From: CAIYZT01 sp031385445
GTDB taxonomy: Bacteria > Pseudomonadota > Alphaproteobacteria > Rhodobacterales > Rhodobacteraceae
Direction of reading: 5' to 3'
DNA: 64,000 bases
Assembly: GCA_031385445.1 (NCBI GenBank)
Contig: JANNBM010000051.1
Coordinates: forward strand, 62,001 to 126,000
In this document: positions 50,074-58,604 of the stretch, in pieces
Position numbering within the stretch: the stretch's first letter is position 1
Layout: each line of letters starts with the position of its first letter
Position numbers and translations under genes: made by a program
Notes under the pieces: model-generated
The model's input: the letters and a program-made list of their open reading frames with translations, nothing else
What the model was told of the DNA's origin: nothing
Databases searched by the model: none

Positions 50074-50895
50074 TCAAAGAACGCGGTTTCGGGCCAAATC
50101 CGCTGTTTGCTGCAGCATGGTCAGCACCGCGTTTGCGCCAGAGGATTGGCTGTCATAATTGGCAATCTCGCTGCGCAGCAGATAGCTTTTGAGCAGCTTG
50201 TCCATTTTATCACCGCTCGCAAACTGCGACACGGTGTCTGCGCCGAAAACCGCCTCAGCCCGCTCTTTGAAAACCGCGACCTGCCGATCCAGATCCATCG
50301 ACGAGATGCTGCTGGGCAGGCCGAGTGCGGTTTGCATGACCGTGCGCAGTGGCGTGCTGCCAAGGATTCCGTACCATTTCGTCGTTTCGCTGCTGGATTT
50401 GCCGGCAAGCGTTGCCATTTCCCGCTCTGCATTCAGGGCGAGCCGGTAATCGCCATTCGTCTCGCCAACCGCGCTTTCAAACGTGCGGGCGCGGTAGAGG
50501 CTGAGCGTTTTGTCGGCAAAGTCCGAAAGCTGCGTGCGCGGCGTTGAAAAATCGCCAAAACCAAAGGCAGCTGAAAATTTCTGATACTGTTTATCGGACA
50601 GTTTGTTGACCAACGCATCGGTTTTCAGGGTCCCGTCGGTCAGGACTTTTTTGATGAAAGCCTTGGAATTCAGATCGCCCTCAAGCCCGTAAGCGGTCAA
50701 CGCGACCTTCAAAAGGCGGCGGTCTTTCATCAGATCATCGGCCGTTTTGACAGAACCGATCTTGGCGCGAAAGTAATCCTCGTCCCGGCGAATCTCGGCT
50801 GAATTGATCATGGCCTTGGTTTGCAATGGCTGGGAGCGCTTTAACGCCACCCAGCCCGCATAGCCCGTGCCGACAATTGCGGGCGAGAAAGTCAT
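50074..50895 (-). CDS. DUF1217 flagellar-associated protein
   Basis: A 273-aa protein of the DUF1217 family, found beside flagellin-control genes in Rhodobacterales and rhizobia. Visible features: ALKRSQPLQTKAMINSAEIR, LLKVALTAYGLEGDLNSKAF, FSAAFGFGDF and GILGSTPLRTVMQTALGLP. No signal peptide or membrane segment is seen. It overlaps flbT by 4 nt and ends the flagellin-flaF-flbT run. Its function is unknown; possibly a secreted or regulatory flagellar accessory. Confidence 0.85.
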   Translation of the reverse strand: MTFSPAIVGTGYAGWVALKRSQPLQTKAMINSAEIRRDEDYFRAKIGSVKTADDLMKDRRLLKVALTAYGLEGDLNSKAFIKKVLTDGTLKTDALVNKLSDKQYQKFSAAFGFGDFSTPRTQLSDFADKTLSLYRARTFESAVGETNGDYRLALNAEREMATLAGKSSSETTKWYGILGSTPLRTVMQTALGLPSSISSMDLDRQVAVFKERAEAVFGADTVSQFASGDKMDKLLKSYLLRSEIANYDSQSSGANAVLTMLQQTADLARNRVL

Positions 50896-51296
50896 GACGC
50901 GTGCGCCGCCATCAGCCGTTCTTCACGCGGCAAAAGGCCACGCAGCGCTTTGAGGACCTGATAGTGCTGATCATCCAGCACCGCCTTGGTCGCGTTGTTC
51001 AGATGTTGGCGGCTGTCAAAATCAGTCAGCACCTGCGACAATTGTTCGATGCCGCGCAAAAGCTGCAGCCGCGCCTCGCCCGCATCTGCATCGCCCGACA
51101 GCACAAGCTGCGCGATGTAACACACGCGGCGCACCGGCGTTGTCACCTCTTCGGGGTTGATGGCATCGCGCAGGCGCAGGATGTTTGCATTCGGCGTCAT
51201 CACCGCAAGTCTGGTGCGCTTTTCGCCGTTTTCAATGACGGCGCCGTTGATCAGCACCCGCTCATGCGGCCCAAGTTTAAGGACAAGACCACTCAT
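50892..51296 (-). CDS. flbT: Flagellin synthesis regulator FlbT
   Basis: A 134-aa post-transcriptional regulator that acts on flagellin mRNA: LKLGPHERVLINGAVIENGE, RLAVMTPNANILRLRDAINP, and VRRVCYIAQLVLSGDADAGE. It lies two genes downstream of flagellin and overlaps flaF by 4 nt; FlaF and FlbT act in opposite directions on flagellin translation in Caulobacter. The flagellin 5' leader hairpin (52975-52994) is a natural place for it to bind. Confidence 0.92.
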   Translation of the reverse strand: MSGLVLKLGPHERVLINGAVIENGEKRTRLAVMTPNANILRLRDAINPEEVTTPVRRVCYIAQLVLSGDADAGEARLQLLRGIEQLSQVLTDFDSRQHLNNATKAVLDDQHYQVLKALRGLLPREERLMAAHAS

Positions 51297-51670
51297 GCTG
51301 CGCTTGCCTCGCCCCGAAGGCCGCGCATGACGGCGGTGTTGATGTCGGTCAAAACCTCGACACTGGCGTCTTTCATCAAAACGTCGCGGCTGTGCTTTTC
51401 CGTGAATTGGTAGATGTAAAACAACCGCGCGCGCAGGGCAGGCGGAAGCCCGTTCTCGGGACCGGCGACATCGACCGCCAAAGTTGACCAGATGGAGAGG
51501 TTTTCGTTCAGGGCCTTGGCGAGCGCCGCGAAATTGAATTTCCGGTCGGGCCAGGCCTGCGTAAGGCGCTGCGTGGCCTGTGCCAAAAGTTCGTATTCAA
51601 GCGTGCGGGGCGTGCGCGTCGGGTCTTGCTTGCGGGCATAGGCGCGCTGGGCGGAGAATGCTGCGGACAC
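51293..51670 (-). CDS. flaF: Flagellar biosynthesis regulator FlaF
   Basis: A 125-aa FlaF family protein: TPRTLEYELLAQATQRLTQA, NENLSIWSTLAVDVAGPENG, LPPALRARLFYIYQFTEKHS. It is needed for flagellin translation/secretion and partners FlbT. It is 65 bp after flagellin, a gap occupied by a strong hairpin that probably sets the flagellin-to-flaF expression ratio. Confidence 0.92.
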   Translation of the reverse strand: MSAAFSAQRAYARKQDPTRTPRTLEYELLAQATQRLTQAWPDRKFNFAALAKALNENLSIWSTLAVDVAGPENGLPPALRARLFYIYQFTEKHSRDVLMKDASVEVLTDINTAVMRGLRGEASAA

Positions 51671-51704
51671 GGTTTATCCTTTGGGGTGCGGGATGTGGGA
51701 ATAC

Positions 51705-51729
51705 GGGCCGGGAGCGCTGCCCCCGGCCC
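51705..51729. terminator. Hairpin downstream of flagellin
   Basis: GGGCCGGG (51705-51712) pairs with CCCGGCCC (51722-51729), 7 bp beyond the flagellin stop (51736). The T5 follows on the plus strand, while flagellin transcripts would have an A-rich 5' flank. It probably acts as partial terminator or 3'-end protection before flaF. Confidence 0.55.
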
Positions 51730-51735
51730 AAATTT

Positions 51736-52956
51736 TTAACGGAACAGGGCCAGAACGCTTTGCGGCTGCTGGTTTGCGATCGACAGGGCCTGCGTTGACA
51801 GCTGCTGTTGCACCTGAAGCGCTTGCAAGCGGGCCGAGGTTTCCTCCAGATCAGCATCAACCATCGAACCGATGCCGGCGCGCAAGGCATCCGTCAGCTT
51901 TCCGACAAATTCCGACTGAATCTCGATCCGCGATTGAACCGAACCGAACGAGGCCGAGGCGTCGATCGAGGTTTGCAGCAGTGCTTCGATATTGCCCAAA
52001 GCCGTTTGTGCACCCGAAGCTGTCGAAACGTCGATCGTCGAAAGGCTGCCCAACCCGCCGGAGTTGACGTTCTGGAACTGACCGCTGACCGCAAGGTCGG
52101 TGGTGCCAGCGTTGGTGAACACCAGCACACCCGGATTCGCGCTGTCGAAGTCCACCGTCAGGTCGGTAATTCCCAAAGCATCGATGGAGTTCTTCAGACC
52201 AACGGCAACCAGATCGGCCACGGTGTTGTTGCCCGAACCGACGTCCGAATCGGTGATGGTGTAGGACGCCGTTTTGTCACCAAGACGCACGGAAACCTTG
52301 TCGCCCGCAGCCCAGGCCGTTGTCCCGTCCTGAATGGTGATTTCATCCGTGCCGCCGCCACTGTCGAGCGATAGAACAAAGGTGTCCGCATTGCCCGAAA
52401 CGACCGCCGTACCGCCGCCGGCACCGAACACGTTGTTGGCAACATAGCCGCCGGTCGACAGGTTTTGCGCGGTGACGGTGATCGAGGACGCCACAACCGA
52501 GTTGCCGCTACGGTCAAGCGAGGCCAGCACGTCCACGGTCCCTTGGGAGCCGTCGACCAGGTTGAGGCCGTTGAACTGCGCCGCACCGATCACAGAGTTG
52601 ATTTGATCGCGCAGGGCAATCACATCGGTCTGGATCTTGGCGCGGTCCACGTTGTCTTCTTGGGCGGCAACAATCTTGCCCTTCATTTCGGTCAGAAGGT
52701 CGGTCACGGTTTCCGATGCCTGACGGGCGACCGAAATGGTCGACGTGCCCAAGGCAAGGCTGTCAGAAATGCCCTTGAACCCCTTCACGTCCGATTCCAT
52801 CACCTTGGAGATGGCCCAGACCGCCGCGTTGTCCTTGGCAGAGTTAACCGTTTTGCCGGTGGCGATTTCCGATTGGGTCATCGCCATGTTCTTGGTGATG
52901 GACTTCATTGTCTGCAGGGCCACCATCGCGCTCGTGTTCGTCAAAATGGACGTCAT
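51736..52956 (-). CDS. fliC: Flagellin
   Basis: A 406-aa filament subunit. The N-terminal D0/D1 part (SILTNTSAMVALQTMKSITK, MAMTQSEIATGKTVNSAKDN, AAVWAISKVMES) and the C-terminal D1/D0 part (FGSVQSRIEIQSEFVGKLTD, DLEETSARLQALQVQQQLST, SLAL-like ALSIANQQPQSVLALFR) are conserved. The middle 190-330 is variable and Asp/Thr/Val-rich with no internal cysteine. The ATG at 52956 follows GAAAGGAAATTCGA. The leader carries a hairpin at 52975-52994. Confidence 0.96.
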   Translation of the reverse strand: MTSILTNTSAMVALQTMKSITKNMAMTQSEIATGKTVNSAKDNAAVWAISKVMESDVKGFKGISDSLALGTSTISVARQASETVTDLLTEMKGKIVAAQEDNVDRAKIQTDVIALRDQINSVIGAAQFNGLNLVDGSQGTVDVLASLDRSGNSVVASSITVTAQNLSTGGYVANNVFGAGGGTAVVSGNADTFVLSLDSGGGTDEITIQDGTTAWAAGDKVSVRLGDKTASYTITDSDVGSGNNTVADLVAVGLKNSIDALGITDLTVDFDSANPGVLVFTNAGTTDLAVSGQFQNVNSGGLGSLSTIDVSTASGAQTALGNIEALLQTSIDASASFGSVQSRIEIQSEFVGKLTDALRAGIGSMVDADLEETSARLQALQVQQQLSTQALSIANQQPQSVLALFR

Positions 52957-52974
52957 TTCGAATTTCCTTTCGGA

Positions 52975-52994
52975 GGGTCGGGCATATTCGACCC
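52975..52994 (-). promoter_or_regulatory. Hairpin in flagellin 5' leader
   Basis: GGGTCG (52975-52980) and CGACCC (52989-52994) can pair in the leader RNA, 18 nt before the flagellin ATG and just 5' of the AAAGGA ribosome site. Position suits FlbT/FlaF translational control. Confidence 0.4.
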
Positions 52995-53186
52995 GGCATG
53001 TTGCACCATCTTACCCGATGGCAAAGGCGGCGTTCTGTCCTTGCGTCTAGGCCCCCGCCCAAATCGCGCCACCCCACCTGGGATGCCCTGTCATCAAGCC
53101 AGCTAACATCTAACGGAGTGCTAATTTGCGATCGGGTCCGCCCAGAAGATTCGCACAATTTTACGAAATTTTCCGGTGTTGGCGGA

Positions 53187-53519
53187 TCAGGACCGGTGAT
53201 CCTGCCCGGCGCGCTGCGCGGAATAGGTGCGCTGTCCTTTGGCCGAATACGTCGAAAGACCGGCGGCGACCCCGCGAATTTCGGCGATGCGCCTTTGGGC
53301 GGCCCGCAGGCCACGCTGGGCCGATTGCAGCAAAACCGCATTTGTCTGGGCCTGCGCGCGCAATTGCATCAGACCCGTTTTATTCAATCCCTCAAGCTTG
53401 CCCGCAAGCGCACGTTCCAGATGCTCGGTCATCGCGGCCATGCTCGGGTAGTCCCCCGACAGCAGCGCCGCGTTGATTGCCTTCATCTCCCCCAGAATCT
53501 GCCCGGACGACTCAGCCAT
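53187..53519 (-). CDS. FlgN-like flagellar export chaperone
   Basis: A 110-aa, mostly helical protein (GEMKAINAALLSGDYPSMAA, LERALAGKLEGLNKTGLMQL, RGLRAAQRRIAEIRGV). Size, helical character and place next to flgJ fit the weakly conserved FlgN chaperone for hook-associated proteins. I do not see a decisive motif. It overlaps the flgJ stop by 8 nt and precedes flagellin by 230 bp. Confidence 0.6.
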   Translation of the reverse strand: MAESSGQILGEMKAINAALLSGDYPSMAAMTEHLERALAGKLEGLNKTGLMQLRAQAQTNAVLLQSAQRGLRAAQRRIAEIRGVAAGLSTYSAKGQRTYSAQRAGQDHRS

Positions 53520-53799
53520 TTTCGGACCGGACGAGCGAATTGAAGATCTGTTCCGCCAAACCGATTCCCCCTTTTTTGACCATCAGCTTCGCCTGTTCTT
53601 CACGCAGGAAAGAGCCGAACTGCTCTTCGCCAATGCCGCCGGTAAAGCTGCCTTCGGTTTCATCAAGCCCCACGAAAGACAGCATTTCCGCCAGAAACGC
53701 CGCCTCAAGCTCTTGGGATTTCTGCATCAGAGCGGCCGCACGCTCGGGGGAAAGCCCGCTGGTCGGGGCGGAAATCGTCGGGGGCGTGATGGGTGGCAT
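53512..53799 (-). CDS. flgJ: Rod-binding protein (FlgJ N-terminal type)
   Basis: A 95-aa protein matching only the rod-binding domain of FlgJ: KSQELEAAFLAEMLSFVGLD, GGIGEEQFGSFLREEQAKLM, KKGGIGLAEQIFNSLV. The muramidase domain of enterobacterial FlgJ is absent, as is usual in alphaproteobacteria. It is divergent from fliK over 111 bp that contain the palindrome GTGGTAACCAC (53856-53866). Confidence 0.85.
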   Translation of the reverse strand: MPPITPPTISAPTSGLSPERAAALMQKSQELEAAFLAEMLSFVGLDETEGSFTGGIGEEQFGSFLREEQAKLMVKKGGIGLAEQIFNSLVRSENG

Positions 53800-53910
53800 T
53801 TGATGTCTCCGAAACGCATAGGATTTTCTGGTTTATGTCATGGTCCGGTAAACAGGTGGTAACCACTGGCGGCTTACACCCGTGAAATATCGGCAGAAGT
53901 CGGGTGCACC

Positions 53911-55548
53911 ATGGACGCAGTTCTTATCTTGGAGCCTAAGCTTTCGGCGGGCCCCCCCCCCGTTGCGGACGCGCAGGGCGATTCTGCCGCCGAATTTTCC
54001 GAATCGCTGGCGGAAATCGAGGCCATTGAAACCGCATCTGATGTGGTTTTGGACCCGGCTGATCCGATGGCTCTTCCGTTCGCAGCGATGTTTCCAAATT
54101 TGGCTTTTCAATTCGTCTGCCCGCCTGATGCAGCGGCTCTGCCCGATTTGGCGGCGGGCGGGTTGGCGGGTGTCAGCGATGCAGACTTGAGTATCGCACC
54201 GCAGACAGGCCAAGAAAATCTGTCCGAAACCGGAGAGTTGGCGGAACCGCTTTTGCCGAACCTACCGGGTGCGATAACCGAAGCGCCTCGGGCGATATCA
54301 GAGGCAACGCGCGGGGGTTTCGCAGATCCGCCATCGCCTGCGCCTGTTGTTCATGGGTTTGTCGAGCGTCCGGTTGGGGAGGCTTTCGAAGCCATCGTTC
54401 AGACCGCTTCGACAGGACGCTTTGGGAATGATGACGTCAAACCAGCGACCGTAATTGGTCTTGATCTGCCTGCCGGTTCTGAAATTCTTCCGACGGTTGA
54501 TGCCCCCAAAAGTCATCCGGCGGTCAGTATCGTTGCGCCACACCACAATTCGGAAACCGGACAGAGTGGAGAAACGGCTGAGCCTGCCAGCCAACCAGAC
54601 CGCGCGCGCATGCCCATTTTGGCCGCACTTGCCCCTGAACTTCCGCCAAATGTGCAGAGCCCGCCAGACCCGGACAGTGTGAACATCAAGGTGCTTTTCC
54701 CCCCGTCCAGCCAATCGGCCCATGACATGCGGGTGACGAGCGCTTTGCCAACGATTGAGGGCGACAAGCACGTCGACCCAAAGGTGAAAAGGCGCTTGCC
54801 GGATTTTTCTGTCCGACCGGATTATCGTGCAGGCTTTGAACGGCGGGTAAACCGCGCTCCGGAAATGGTGCTTCTTGCGCAGCTGGACGCGGCGACCAAG
54901 ACCAATGAGGAGGCGCCGAAGGCCGAGGTTGAAAGCGTGATCGCGACGGGCGAGGCACCAGTGCCGACGCCGACGCCGATGCCAGACCTGGGCACCGAGT
55001 CTTCGGGTTCGGGCATGCCCCAACCAAACGTGCCACCCGCTGCGGCGCCTGCCACCGATGATCCGGCGCTTACCGCTTCTCGCGCTTTGGAAGGGCCAAC
55101 GGAGGCCGCGTCAAGCGGGCAAGGGCAAAGCCAAGCGCCCGCTGCCCATGTCAGGCCGGACCTGATTTCCCATCAACTGGCCAAAGTGCTGTTAACGACG
55201 GCCGAAGACCGGGCAGAGCTGCTGCTGGATCCGGCCGAACTCGGCCGTTTGCGGTTTGAAATCACCCATCGGGGCGACGCTGTGCAGATCATTCTTTCCG
55301 CCGAACGGCCCGAAACTGCGGATCTTTTGCGCCGCAACGCAGATCAACTTTTGGGAGATCTGCGCGACATGGGCTTTTCGGGGTCCGCGCTGTCTTTTGG
55401 CGCTTGGGGCAAAAATCAAGAAAAGCAGACCTCCCAGTTTGATCTGGATCCGAACGGCGATCCGGTCCCGCAAGTGGCCCCGGCTCAGACATTTCACCCC
55501 CTGCCCCCCGCGCGAAACAGCCTGGGCGGGCTCGATATTCGGCTTTGA
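53911..55548 (+). CDS. fliK: Flagellar hook-length control protein FliK
   Basis: A 545-aa secreted ruler. A long, Pro/Ala/Glu-rich and poorly conserved N-terminal part (1 to about 410) precedes the C-terminal substrate-switch domain (LISHQLAKVLLTTAEDRAEL, LLDPAELGRLRFEITHRGDA, LGDLRDMGFSGSALSFGAWG). A run of ten C's at 53952-53961 encodes a proline stretch at codons 14-17 near the start, so slippage would abolish the protein. flgD follows with GAAAGGAAGATTCG before its ATG, 12 bp after the fliK stop. Confidence 0.85.
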   Translation: MDAVLILEPKLSAGPPPVADAQGDSAAEFSESLAEIEAIETASDVVLDPADPMALPFAAMFPNLAFQFVCPPDAAALPDLAAGGLAGVSDADLSIAPQTGQENLSETGELAEPLLPNLPGAITEAPRAISEATRGGFADPPSPAPVVHGFVERPVGEAFEAIVQTASTGRFGNDDVKPATVIGLDLPAGSEILPTVDAPKSHPAVSIVAPHHNSETGQSGETAEPASQPDRARMPILAALAPELPPNVQSPPDPDSVNIKVLFPPSSQSAHDMRVTSALPTIEGDKHVDPKVKRRLPDFSVRPDYRAGFERRVNRAPEMVLLAQLDAATKTNEEAPKAEVESVIATGEAPVPTPTPMPDLGTESSGSGMPQPNVPPAAAPATDDPALTASRALEGPTEAASSGQGQSQAPAAHVRPDLISHQLAKVLLTTAEDRAELLLDPAELGRLRFEITHRGDAVQIILSAERPETADLLRRNADQLLGDLRDMGFSGSALSFGAWGKNQEKQTSQFDLDPNGDPVPQVAPAQTFHPLPPARNSLGGLDIRL

Positions 55549-55560
55549 AAGGAAGATTCG

Positions 55561-56244
55561 ATGGAAGTTTACACCCCAACAGGCGCCCCTCCGGGCACGG
55601 TAAAACCAAGCTCTGGCGGCCAAGAGGTTAACTCGGACTATCAGACGTTTTTGGTGATGATGACCACGCAGATTCAGAATCAAGACCCGCTTGATCCGAT
55701 GGATGCCAACGAGTTTGCGGTGCAGCTGGCGACATTCTCCAGCGTTGAACAGCAGACTTACACCAACGAACTTCTGACCGGTATGACCACCTCGCTAAAC
55801 ATGTCCAGCATGGCCGACATGGTGGGCTGGATCGGCAAAGAAGCCCGGTTTGCCGCCCCGGTTTCGGTTGAAGGGGGGCAATCGGTCACCCTGTCGCCGA
55901 ACCCGGCGGCGGTGGCCGACAAGGCGGTTCTGGTTGTGACCAGCGCCGATGGCACCGAGGTGGCGCGGCAGGAAATTCCGGTTTCAACCGCGGATTATGA
56001 ATGGACGCCGGTGGATGCCGACGGCGCGCCACTTCCCGATGGCGTTTACAGCCTTAGTCTTGAAAGCTATTCCGGCGAGGAGCTTTTGGGCGCAACCGAG
56101 GTTGAGCATTACGCCGTGGTGGAGGAAGTCCGCTCCAGCCCAAGCGGCGCAACCTTGCTGTTTGAGGGCGGGGTTGAGGTGCCATCGCTTTACGTCACCG
56201 CGCTGCGTCCGGCGGGATCATCCAGCGTGACGAGTTTTCAGTAG
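55561..56244 (+). CDS. flgD: Flagellar hook assembly (capping) protein FlgD
   Basis: A 227-aa hook cap: DYQTFLVMMTTQIQNQDPLD, PMDANEFAVQLATFSSVEQQ is the conserved N-terminal block. FlgD Ig-like/Tudor-like domains follow (VTSADGTEVARQEIPVSTAD, PDGVYSLSLESYSGEE). It is co-transcribed with fliK. Confidence 0.95.
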   Translation: MEVYTPTGAPPGTVKPSSGGQEVNSDYQTFLVMMTTQIQNQDPLDPMDANEFAVQLATFSSVEQQTYTNELLTGMTTSLNMSSMADMVGWIGKEARFAAPVSVEGGQSVTLSPNPAAVADKAVLVVTSADGTEVARQEIPVSTADYEWTPVDADGAPLPDGVYSLSLESYSGEELLGATEVEHYAVVEEVRSSPSGATLLFEGGVEVPSLYVTALRPAGSSSVTSFQ

Positions 56245-56253
56245 GCGTTTGCC

Positions 56254-57783
56254 CTAAAAATAGGTGCCAATGGCAAATCCCAGCGCCGCCGCCGCGGCCA
56301 GAGACAGGACGAGCCAGCGGCGGCGCGGTCTTGTGCGCGTCTTTATTGGCGCGGAGGGAACGGCTTGCCGGATCAGCGCGGCTTCGACCAATTGCGGCAG
56401 GCGCGGGCCAAAACGGGTCAAAACCCGCGCGGTGCGGGCAAGGTCGCGCAGCGTCGCCAGGGGGCCGATGCTGCGCGCGATATAGGCTTCGACGACGGGC
56501 TGCGCGGTGGACCAGATGTTGATCTGCGGGTCCAACTCGCGCGCGACGCCTTCGACAACGACCATGGTGCGCTGCAGCAAGATCAGCTCGGTTCGGGTTT
56601 CCATGCCGAATTTCTCGGTCACTTCGAACAGGAACGACAGGATACGCGCCATCGACATGCGCGTGGCATCCATGCCGAAAATCGGCTCGCCAACGGCGCG
56701 CAGGGCGCGGCTGAATTCGTCGATGTCGTGGCTGGCGTGCACATACCCGGCTTCGAAATGCACCTCGGCGACGCGGCGATAATCGCGGCTGATAAAGCCC
56801 ATCAGAATTTCGGCGTAAACCCGGCGGGTGTATTCGTCGATCCGCCCCATGATGCCGAAATCATAGGCAATGATATCGCCGTTGGCCGCGACCTTCAGAT
56901 TGCCCTGATGCATGTCGCCGTGAAACAGGCCGTCACGCAGGGCATGCGACAGGAACAGGCCCAGCAGGCGTTTGGCAATGGCGGGCCGGTCATGCCCCGC
57001 CGCATCCAGCGCGGCATTGTCGGCAAGCGAGATGCCCTCGGCCCAATCCAGCGTCATCACCCTGCGGCCCGACAGGGGCCAAACCGGTTTTGGCACCTGA
57101 AACCCGGCGTCGGATTTGGTGTTGTCGGCAAACTCGCTCGCGGCAGAGCTTTCAAGGCGCAAGTCCAGCTCTCCCATGACGACGCCTTCGAAATGCGCGA
57201 TCACTTCGACCGGGCGCAGACGTCGAAAGCCCGGTGCGAGGTATTCGATCACCTCGGCCGCCAGATAGAAGGCGTCGATGTCGCGGCGAAAGGCGCGCTC
57301 GATGCCGGGACGCAGCACCTTGACCGCCACATCGCGCCCGTTTTCGCGCATGCGCGCCCGGTGGACCTGCGCAATAGAAGCGGCGGCAATCGGATCGGAA
57401 AAATCGTCAAACAGGGTTTCAACCGGCGCGCCAAGTTCGGCCGCAATCATCGCGCGCGCCTCATCCATGGCAAAAGGCGGCAGCTTGTCTTGCAGGTATT
57501 TCAGCTGGTCCGCCAGAACTTCGCCCACGATATCGGACCGCGTCGACAGGATTTGCCCGAATTTGATATAGGCGGGGCCAAGCGCGGTCAGCGCGCGGGT
57601 GACGGGCGGCAAGGCCGGATCGCCGCGCAGACCCAGCGCCTTGAACGGCCAGCTGATTGCCCAAAGCGCAAAGCGCAGGCGCGGCGGGGCATCCACCGCC
57701 TCCAGCACAACCGACATCGCACCGGTGCGGGCAAAGGTTGCCCCGGTGCGGATCAGGCGCCAGATGTTGTGCGGCCCGCGCAT
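56254..57783 (-). CDS. ubiB: Ubiquinone biosynthesis kinase-like protein UbiB
   Basis: A 509-aa atypical ADCK/UbiB kinase-like ATPase that supports coenzyme Q synthesis at the membrane. The signature KxGQ motif is in AYIKFGQILSTRSDIV. The nucleotide-site KVLRPGIERAFRRDID, HGDMHQGNLKVAANGDIIAY and DFGIMGRIDEYTR (metal) are present. One C-terminal membrane helix (WLVLSLAAAAALGFAIG) anchors it. It shares its first base with the last base of ubiE. Confidence 0.93.
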   Translation of the reverse strand: MRGPHNIWRLIRTGATFARTGAMSVVLEAVDAPPRLRFALWAISWPFKALGLRGDPALPPVTRALTALGPAYIKFGQILSTRSDIVGEVLADQLKYLQDKLPPFAMDEARAMIAAELGAPVETLFDDFSDPIAAASIAQVHRARMRENGRDVAVKVLRPGIERAFRRDIDAFYLAAEVIEYLAPGFRRLRPVEVIAHFEGVVMGELDLRLESSAASEFADNTKSDAGFQVPKPVWPLSGRRVMTLDWAEGISLADNAALDAAGHDRPAIAKRLLGLFLSHALRDGLFHGDMHQGNLKVAANGDIIAYDFGIMGRIDEYTRRVYAEILMGFISRDYRRVAEVHFEAGYVHASHDIDEFSRALRAVGEPIFGMDATRMSMARILSFLFEVTEKFGMETRTELILLQRTMVVVEGVARELDPQINIWSTAQPVVEAYIARSIGPLATLRDLARTARVLTRFGPRLPQLVEAALIRQAVPSAPIKTRTRPRRRWLVLSLAAAAALGFAIGTYF

Positions 57784-58529
57784 CAGACCTTCCAGCCGGA
57801 ATGCAGCGCAGCAATGCCCATGGTCAGGTTACGGTATTTGACCTGCCCGAAACCGGCCGCACGGACCAGTGCGGCAAAGGTTTCCTGATCCGGAAACTTC
57901 CGAATGGATTCAACGAGGTATTGATAGCTGTCTCTATCACCCGCCACCACTTGCCCCATCACCGGAATCACGTTGAACGAATAAAGATCATAGACCTTCT
58001 GCATCATTTCGTTCGGGATCTGGCTGAATTCCAGCACCATCAGGCGCCCACCGGGGCGTAGAACGCGGAACGCCTCGGACAGGGCGTCGGCGATGCGGGT
58101 GACGTTTCGGATGCCAAAGCTGATCGTGTAAACGTCAAAGGAATTGTCGGCAAAGGGCAGCGCCATCGCATCGCCCACCACCCAATCCAGCGCCTCTGCC
58201 ATGCGGTCCGCTTCGGCACGTTTGCGGCCTTCGATCAGCATGGGTTCGGTCAGATCGCAGACAACCGCACTGCCCGTTTTCGCGCGTTTCAAGAACCGGA
58301 ACGCGACATCCCCGGTGCCGCCCGCCACATCCAGCAGCCGCTGGCCGGGCCGGGGCGCGAGCCAATCCATCATCGCCTCTTTCCAGACGCGGTGAATGCC
58401 CATCGACATAAGGTCGTTCATCACATCGTATTTCGACGCAACGCGGCTGAAAACCCCGTGCACCATCTTGGCCTTTTCCGCCTCTGGCACGGTTTGAAAG
58501 CCGAAATGGGTTGTGGTCGGATTGGTCAT
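57783..58529 (-). CDS. ubiE: Demethylmenaquinone/ubiquinone methyltransferase UbiE
   Basis: A 248-aa SAM-dependent C-methyltransferase. It has VFSRVASKYDVMNDLMSMGI, HRVWKEAMMDW, the SAM motif LLDVAGGTGDVAFRFL, DNSFDVYTISFGIRNVTRIA and PGGRLMVLEFSQI. Start uncertain: ATG 58529 (MTNPTTTHFGFQTV) is chosen; GTG 58559 or ATG 58556 would add 9-10 residues. Divergent from mutM. Confidence 0.94.
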   Translation of the reverse strand: MTNPTTTHFGFQTVPEAEKAKMVHGVFSRVASKYDVMNDLMSMGIHRVWKEAMMDWLAPRPGQRLLDVAGGTGDVAFRFLKRAKTGSAVVCDLTEPMLIEGRKRAEADRMAEALDWVVGDAMALPFADNSFDVYTISFGIRNVTRIADALSEAFRVLRPGGRLMVLEFSQIPNEMMQKVYDLYSFNVIPVMGQVVAGDRDSYQYLVESIRKFPDQETFAALVRAAGFGQVKYRNLTMGIAALHSGWKV

Positions 58530-58604
58530 TTTGGCTTGCCGTTCTTGCTGTGACATCACCTTATAGGCGCAAGGGGCAGCGGCCTCAACCTGCGGAAAGA
58601 GATC

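Noticed and set aside
56365..57888. Plus-strand 507-codon open frame
   Set aside because: Antisense to ubiB; shadow of a long GC-rich gene.
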